Below are positions 6,119 through 10,020 of a DNA stretch of 10,020 nucleotides, piece after piece (within the stretch, counting starts at the first letter, position 1; each line of letters opens with the position of its first letter). The translations under genes and the position numbers were made by a program. Under the pieces are notes generated by a model. It ran no database searches, had not been told where the DNA came from, and was given only the letters and a program-made list of their open reading frames with translations. This DNA comes from CAYFUR01 sp964346275 (GTDB lineage: Bacteria > Sumerlaeota > Sumerlaeia > SLMS01): contig CAYFUR010000126.1 in assembly GCA_964346275.1 (NCBI GenBank), positions 1 through 10,020 of the forward strand, read 5' to 3'.

Positions 6119-8806
6119 TTATTTGTCCATCAGCATCCAGTCGGAAACGCTCGTGGGCTCGAAGGTCGTCAGAATCTCCTGCATGACGAACACGGCCCCC
6201 GGATTGGAGTCCTTCAACGGCGTGATGCCTGTAATGGTTTCAAAAGGAAAGCCAAAGACGAACACATGGCCGGCGCCCGGGGTGCCGTCGTAATGAAGTC
6301 CCGCGTAACCTGTGGTCGAGGGAACTCCGTCGTATTCCAGAACGCCCGTCGAGCCGTTGGAGGTTCCCAGGACATCCGGGAAATCGACGTTATAGAAGGG
6401 GGCGCCATCAGCAAAGGTCACCTGCACACCGTCGAACATGGAACCCGAGGAACCGACGACATCATAAGTTCCCGCATCGTCCTGCACATAGGTTGCCCGC
6501 AAGTCGTTGTTGAAGAAGCCGAGGTCGCCAGCATCGCTGAGGCCGTGGCTGCGTCCGAGATCCCAGCCGAGTTCCGCGCCGGAAATCAGCAGGTTTCCGC
6601 CACCGCTGAGAAACGCCTGGATAGCGGACTGTTCCGCCGGGTCGACGGTTTCATCGATTGTGCTTTCCTCGCCTGCGAACCAGACCACGGAATCATAATT
6701 CCCCAGGGAAACATCGCCGTCGATCACATCGTCATTGGTGCAGGAATCGAAACGGTCGTGGTTCGTTCCACTCGTTTCGACAATCGCCTCTCCGGTGGGA
6801 ACGACATAGCTGTAGTCGTTGGTGTACCAGGGAATCGAGCGATTGAAGGTTCCCAGGTTCGGCCGGGCCGCGATTCCGCTCACGGTATCTTCCGGCGCGA
6901 GGAGCACGTCGATGCGGTCGAAGCCATCCACAATCAGCAGTTCCGGGCTCTGCGAGCCGCTGGCCCGCGCTCCGGCCACGTTGCTGGGGAAGCTCTCGCC
7001 GCCGCCGTTGCTCGCGGTCACAAACGCATAGACAGCATCGCCTCCACTCAGGCCGCTGACCGTATAGCTCGTTGTCGTTCCGCCGGACACTTCGCCAGCG
7101 AATTCGAAGTCATTCCCATCGGAGCTTGTATAGATCACGTAGCCGGTGGGCGAATCGCCGCCAATATTGCCCGGCGTGGTTCCCGTAAAGGAGGAAGCCC
7201 GCTCCGTGGGTGGATCCCAGGTGAGAACGACATCGTTGCTGCCATCCGCCGCATTGATGGCGCGGAGGTTTTCCGGCTCGTCCGGCAGCATGTCGTAATT
7301 CGTGCTCTCCACCTGCTCGAAGAAGCGGATCATGCCCCCAAACGTTGCCCTCGCCGTGAAACGCCGGGCCAGCGGATCGCCCAGGTAATCGGCATCGTCG
7401 GCGTCATCGTGGAATGCGACTTCGATAATCGTGGCGTCCATTTCGCCGTTCAATCGATCGCCGCGGATCTCTCCATAGGCAAAGGAGGCATCAAAGATAT
7501 GCGTTGTACGGTTGAGCCATTCGGCGTAGCCACGATCGGTGAAGAAGATCGTATCGAGCTGGCGCATGTCTTCATTGATTTCCCGGCCCAGCAATTCCGC
7601 CAGGAGCGTCTGGTTGGGGGTATCCTCGCCGGGATCGTCGTTGGCATTCGTCAGGCCCACGGCCCCGCGGCCGCCGCCCGCGTTCGAGTGAAAGCCGATA
7701 TAGATGGCATCCGTCGCGGAAATCTCGTTCTCGTTATTCACATAGGCGGCAAATTTCGGAGGGGTGCCCACGTTGTCGCTGTCGTGTGGGAAACCTGAGA
7801 GGTCGTAAACACTCGCGGGCATCTGGTTCTCCATGGCCCAGTAGCGCGAGGCTTCCTCGCCCCGCGTAAAGCCGGAAACGCCTTCGCCGAAATCCTCGTC
7901 GCCCAGGCCGTTGCCGAAACGGATCGCATCGGCGATGACGGCGTTGCCCGTCTCGCCCGATTCCACCTGGTTTGTGATTTTCACGTAACCGCTGGTGCCC
8001 GCCTCGAAATGATAGGTTCCGAGCCAGACCCACGCCTTGCCGACGCCGCGGTGGTTGATGCGCACCTCCGTCGATCCCCCCGCGTGGTTCACGATGTATT
8101 GCTGGTTCACGCGGTTGTTGCTGTCGAGCGCCCATGTATAGACGGGATAAAAACCATCTTCCGGAATATTCGGCGTATAAATCGCCGTCGCGGTCGGAGC
8201 CGAGGGCTCGGTCACCGTGGAGGTAACAAACTTATATTGCTCGCTGCCGTCCGGCGCCTTGTCATAGCCATCGGACGTGGAGGAGGCCCAGGTTCCCGTG
8301 TAGGTCACTTCGCCGTCATCCTGGTCCAGCACCACTTCGTTTTCCTGCCAGCCAAGGGGACGCGTCGGAACCACCGTGGCCCCGGCGTTAAAGCAATACA
8401 TGGCGAATTGAGTCATCTGGTCCAGGTTGCCATAGTCCTCGACGATGTCGTTGTTATTTCCACGCTGGGTATACCAGGCATTCCCGGTTCCCACATTCTC
8501 GTCGTCATAAGTCCATCCGTGCCCGGCCCCCATGTAGACCACTTTGCCGGAAAGGGCTCCGGAGGGTTGCTGGCGGACGTTTCGGGCCGGGCCGACGCCT
8601 TCGGGCGCCGGCCCGTATTCCACAGTTGGCGCATTCGGGTCTTCTTTCACGTCCTTCGCGGTGGCGGTTTCTTCCCACCCCGGCTGAACCGGGCCGCCGA
8701 TCATGTCTTCATGATACATGTCCGCGGAGAGTGGGGCTGTCCAGGCCAGCACCGCCCCAAGAGCGGATGCGCTCGCCAGGGCGTCCAGCTTCAAAGCTCT
8801 TTGCAT
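6119..8806 (-). CDS. Exported N-acetylmuramoyl-L-alanine amidase (Amidase_3 type) with golvesin-like insert, FN3 and C-terminal amidotransferase-like domain
   Basis: This 895-residue enzyme would cleave the bond between N-acetylmuramic acid and L-Ala of peptidoglycan, in the periplasm or outside the cell. A signal peptide ends near LSA|D (28/29). The zinc amidase fold is split: the first part (about 86-155) has His96 (GAGHGW), Glu123 (DIVEDYG) and the VVPTRP strand; the second (about 362-500) has His373 in IYIGFHSNAGG and the catalytic Glu462 in IIEVAFHDD. Between them, residues about 157-298 match the golvesin C-terminal-like beta-sandwich (VTYTGTW, DGFYPVYTWA, WLGTYHFEAG, VIADAIRFG). A fibronectin type III domain spans about 508-615. 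Residues about 620-880 look like a class I glutamine-amidotransferase/ThuA-like fold (LLIVDGFD, SVVWFAGEE, GGGNLLISGAELG) without a nucleophile Cys at the expected elbow. Similar architectures may carry the misleading label xanthan lyase. The 8806 start, chosen over an in-frame ATG at 8914, has AGAGGA eight bases upstream and gives a proper signal peptide. Confidence 0.9.
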   Translation of the reverse strand: MQRALKLDALASASALGAVLAWTAPLSADMYHEDMIGGPVQPGWEETATAKDVKEDPNAPTVEYGPAPEGVGPARNVRQQPSGALSGKVVYMGAGHGWTYDDENVGTGNAWYTQRGNNNDIVEDYGNLDQMTQFAMYCFNAGATVVPTRPLGWQENEVVLDQDDGEVTYTGTWASSTSDGYDKAPDGSEQYKFVTSTVTEPSAPTATAIYTPNIPEDGFYPVYTWALDSNNRVNQQYIVNHAGGSTEVRINHRGVGKAWVWLGTYHFEAGTSGYVKITNQVESGETGNAVIADAIRFGNGLGDEDFGEGVSGFTRGEEASRYWAMENQMPASVYDLSGFPHDSDNVGTPPKFAAYVNNENEISATDAIYIGFHSNAGGGRGAVGLTNANDDPGEDTPNQTLLAELLGREINEDMRQLDTIFFTDRGYAEWLNRTTHIFDASFAYGEIRGDRLNGEMDATIIEVAFHDDADDADYLGDPLARRFTARATFGGMIRFFEQVESTNYDMLPDEPENLRAINAADGSNDVVLTWDPPTERASSFTGTTPGNIGGDSPTGYVIYTSSDGNDFEFAGEVSGGTTTSYTVSGLSGGDAVYAFVTASNGGGESFPSNVAGARASGSQSPELLIVDGFDRIDVLLAPEDTVSGIAARPNLGTFNRSIPWYTNDYSYVVPTGEAIVETSGTNHDRFDSCTNDDVIDGDVSLGNYDSVVWFAGEESTIDETVDPAEQSAIQAFLSGGGNLLISGAELGWDLGRSHGLSDAGDLGFFNNDLRATYVQDDAGTYDVVGSSGSMFDGVQVTFADGAPFYNVDFPDVLGTSNGSTGVLEYDGVPSTTGYAGLHYDGTPGAGHVFVFGFPFETITGITPLKDSNPGAVFVMQEILTTFEPTSVSDWMLMDK
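7913..8338 (-). other. Golvesin C-terminal-like domain inserted in the amidase catalytic domain
   Basis: This encodes residues about 157-298, between the first (His96, Glu123) and second (His373, Glu462) halves of the zinc site. The pattern of a starting acidic strand, TGTW, a YPVY strand, V.INHRG, W.WLGTYHF and a closing ADAIRFGNG fits the golvesin C-terminal-like family. Its probable role is carbohydrate or cell-wall binding, which is an inference. Domain edges are estimated by eye. Confidence 0.7.
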
Positions 8807-8814
8807 CTTCTCGA

Positions 8815-8820
8815 TCCTCT
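8815..8820 (-). promoter_or_regulatory. Ribosome-binding site deciding the amidase start
   Basis: On the minus strand AGAGGA sits eight bases before the ATG at 8806. It favours that start over the ATG at 8914, whose 36 extra residues are polar and would bury the signal peptide. Confidence 0.75.
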
Positions 8821-8908
8821 TTTCCTTTGATGTTGAGCAAGGCTCTTTCGGGGGGCAAAATCTGCTCTCGCCTTGATGGACCATATCCCAAGCACGGGGG
8901 CAAACAAT

Positions 8909-8914
8909 CGTCAA
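8909..8914 (-). promoter_or_regulatory. Possible -35 element upstream of the amidase gene
   Basis: The minus strand carries TTGACG here, five of six matches to the sigma-70 -35 box, about 100 bases before the amidase start and downstream of the preceding gene's terminator. No good -10 box lies at 16-18 bases (TTGGGA is the best there), so this is only a weak candidate. Confidence 0.2.
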
Positions 8915-8959
8915 CCCCGAGTTGGAGCGCCACGAGAAGGCCTTGGATATATAAAAAAA

Positions 8960-8984
8960 CCGGAACCCCGGCGAGGGGTTCCGG
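8960..8984 (-). terminator. Intrinsic terminator of the FKBP-type isomerase gene
   Basis: CCGGAACCCC (8960-8969) pairs perfectly with GGGGTTCCGG (8975-8984) around a five-base loop, GGCGA. In the minus direction the 10-bp stem runs straight into TTTTTTTATATAT. It begins 29 bases after the isomerase stop. This is the strongest terminator in the window and it makes the isomerase gene an independent unit. Confidence 0.93.
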
Positions 8985-9013
8985 CTGGAATTTGCCGTCT
9001 TTCTGGGCGCCGG

Positions 9014-9871
9014 TTACTGCTGCTGGCCCTGCTGCTGCATTTGCTGCTGCAACTGCTGCTGAATCTTGCGGCGCATTTCTTCGCTCATTTGCTGCTGGCC
9101 GCCTTGCATTTGCATGCCTTGTGGCTGCTGCGGTTCCGTCCCTTCGACCTTCTCGACGTCCAGAAGTTCCACGTCGAAGATCAAGGCGCTGTTTGGCGGA
9201 ATGTCCGGCGGGCTGCCCTGTGGGCCATAGGCCAGATCGGGCGGAATGAACAGGCGGTATTCCGCTCCTTTTTCCATGAGCTGCAGGGCTTCCTGCCATC
9301 CATCGATCACGCGATTGACCGGAAAGCTCACCGGATCTCCACCTTCCGACGTGTCGAAGACCGAGCCGTCGAGCAGCTTGCCCTCGTAGTGCACCTGCAC
9401 CACGTCGTTGGCGTCGGGCGAAGCACCGCTTCCCTCCGACATGACCTGATACTGAAGGCCGCTTTCCGTTTCCTCGACGCCTTCCTTCTCGGCGTTTTCC
9501 GCGAGGAATTCTTCCGCTTCCTTCGCGCCCGCTTCGGCCTGGCGCTGCATTTCTCTCTGCATTTCGGCCTGCGCCTCCTGCTGCTGCTGACGCACTTTCT
9601 GCTGAAATTCCTGAAGTGTCGTCTGCATGGTCTGGTCCTCGAGGGCCAGACCCTCGCCAGCAAAGACGTCGCGCAATCCCTCGGCAAAGGCGTCGGGGTT
9701 CAACTCCACATCGGCGGACTGGAACTGGCGCGCCATCTGCACGCCGATGGAATAGCTGACCTTGTCGATTTCGGTGTCCAACTGGACGTCGGCACCCTGG
9801 TCCTGCGCGGAGGCCATGAAGCCGCTGAGCAGAATCGCGGAGACACATCCGCTGGTCAAAAGTCGTTTCAT
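9014..9871 (-). CDS. Exported FKBP-type peptidyl-prolyl cis-trans isomerase, Mip/FkpA type, with glutamine-rich tail
   Basis: This 285-residue periplasmic foldase would catalyse cis-trans isomerisation of Xaa-Pro bonds in exported proteins. A signal peptide covers residues 1-22, with cleavage likely at ASA|QDQ. Residues about 30-135 form the Mip/FkpA-type N-terminal dimerisation region (KVSYSIGVQMARQF), ending in a long charged Gln/Glu-rich helix. The FKBP domain (about 145-240) keeps the active-site residues by alignment with FKBP12: Tyr162, Phe172, Asp173, Val188-Ile189, Trp192, Tyr215 and Phe232. The C-terminus departs from the family: after residue 245 comes a Gln/Met-rich tail ending in a QQQx repeat. 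The start at 9871 is supported by AGGGAG six bases upstream; an in-frame ATG at 9946 would place 25 residues before the signal peptide. It forms a single-gene unit with its own terminator. The activity call is firm; the membrane-versus-soluble state is less so. Confidence 0.94.
   Translation of the reverse strand: MKRLLTSGCVSAILLSGFMASAQDQGADVQLDTEIDKVSYSIGVQMARQFQSADVELNPDAFAEGLRDVFAGEGLALEDQTMQTTLQEFQQKVRQQQQEAQAEMQREMQRQAEAGAKEAEEFLAENAEKEGVEETESGLQYQVMSEGSGASPDANDVVQVHYEGKLLDGSVFDTSEGGDPVSFPVNRVIDGWQEALQLMEKGAEYRLFIPPDLAYGPQGSPPDIPPNSALIFDVELLDVEKVEGTEPQQPQGMQMQGGQQQMSEEMRRKIQQQLQQQMQQQGQQQ
9017..9061 (-). repeat. CAG-rich 12-base repeat encoding a QQQx tail
   Basis: The last 15 codons of the isomerase gene read QQQL-QQQM-QQQG-QQQ, a strict four-codon period. 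Eleven of the twelve Gln codons are CAG and one is CAA, so the DNA is a near-perfect 12-base tandem array prone to slippage. A second Gln-rich patch lies just upstream in the protein (about 248-261). Confidence 0.85.
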
Positions 9872-9877
9872 AAGTTT

Positions 9878-9883
9878 CTCCCT
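9878..9883 (-). promoter_or_regulatory. Ribosome-binding site deciding the isomerase start
   Basis: On the minus strand AGGGAG lies six bases before the ATG at 9871. It selects the start that begins directly with the signal peptide MKRLLTSG. The remaining upstream sequence to the window edge showed no convincing promoter or gene. Confidence 0.8.
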
Positions 9884-10020
9884 GTAAGATTGCCCCGTAT
9901 TGGGCATACACTTCGGACCCTGGAGGAGCGGGAAGCCGCCTGACAAGGAAAAACCTGGTTCTGAAGAATCCCGGTGAAACTCCCATGCAGCACCTTTCGC
10001 GTGAAAAAAGGGAACTTCAC

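Noticed and set aside
5429..7798. A 789-codon open frame on the plus strand across the lipoprotein and amidase genes
   Set aside because: It is antisense to two genes with clear domains, signal peptides and terminators. Its translation is Arg/Gly/His-rich with no recognisable domain, and such long frames arise easily opposite GC-rich genes.
8709..9986. A 425-codon minus-strand frame overlapping the isomerase and the amidase N-terminus
   Set aside because: It runs through the strong terminator at 8960-8984 in another frame and is Arg/Gly-rich with no domain. The isomerase frame has the full FKBP active site.

Overview
The window is ordinary bacterial chromosome: GC-rich, densely coded, with Shine-Dalgarno sites, lipoprotein signal peptides and intrinsic terminators. 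Two lipoproteins, a Tol-Pal-era style periplasmic Mip-type PPIase and a DacB-type penicillin-binding protein point to a diderm envelope. The domain mix (golvesin-like insert in a peptidoglycan amidase, HEAT repeats joined to a secretion-ATPase N-domain, large multidomain exported enzymes) resembles environmental lineages of the PVC or Hydrogenedentes kind. That placement is an impression, not a demonstrated assignment. No tRNA, rRNA, CRISPR array, transposase or phage gene was seen.

Layout. The plus strand carries one gene, a dacB-like D-Ala-D-Ala carboxypeptidase/endopeptidase lipoprotein (76-1623). Everything after it is on the minus strand. In transcription order from the right these are: an exported FKBP-type peptidyl-prolyl isomerase (9871-9014) closed by a strong terminator; a large exported N-acetylmuramoyl-L-alanine amidase (8806-6119) closed by a second hairpin with a T-run; a lipoprotein built of two copies of an unrecognised domain (5978-4716); a cytoplasmic HEAT plus MshEN-like protein (4597-3443); and a YtcJ-like amidohydrolase (3430-1823) only 12 bases after it. 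The amidohydrolase and the dacB gene converge on a shared bidirectional terminator at 1762-1789.

Function. Four of the six genes act in the envelope. Two cleave peptidoglycan: the DacB-type enzyme cuts peptide stems and cross-links, and the amidase removes stems from the glycan. A periplasmic PPIase would help fold exported proteins, and the duplicated lipoprotein has no known role. The HEAT/MshEN protein and the amidohydrolase look like a two-gene transcription unit, but no biochemical link between them is evident. Individual terminators suggest that most of the other genes are transcribed separately.

The most interesting items are the amidase whose zinc-binding catalytic domain is split by a golvesin-like domain, the GspE/PilB-type N-domain attached to HEAT repeats with no ATPase, the internally duplicated lipoprotein, and two competing hairpins directly over that lipoprotein's ribosome-binding region. 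No intergenic gap exceeds about 210 bases.
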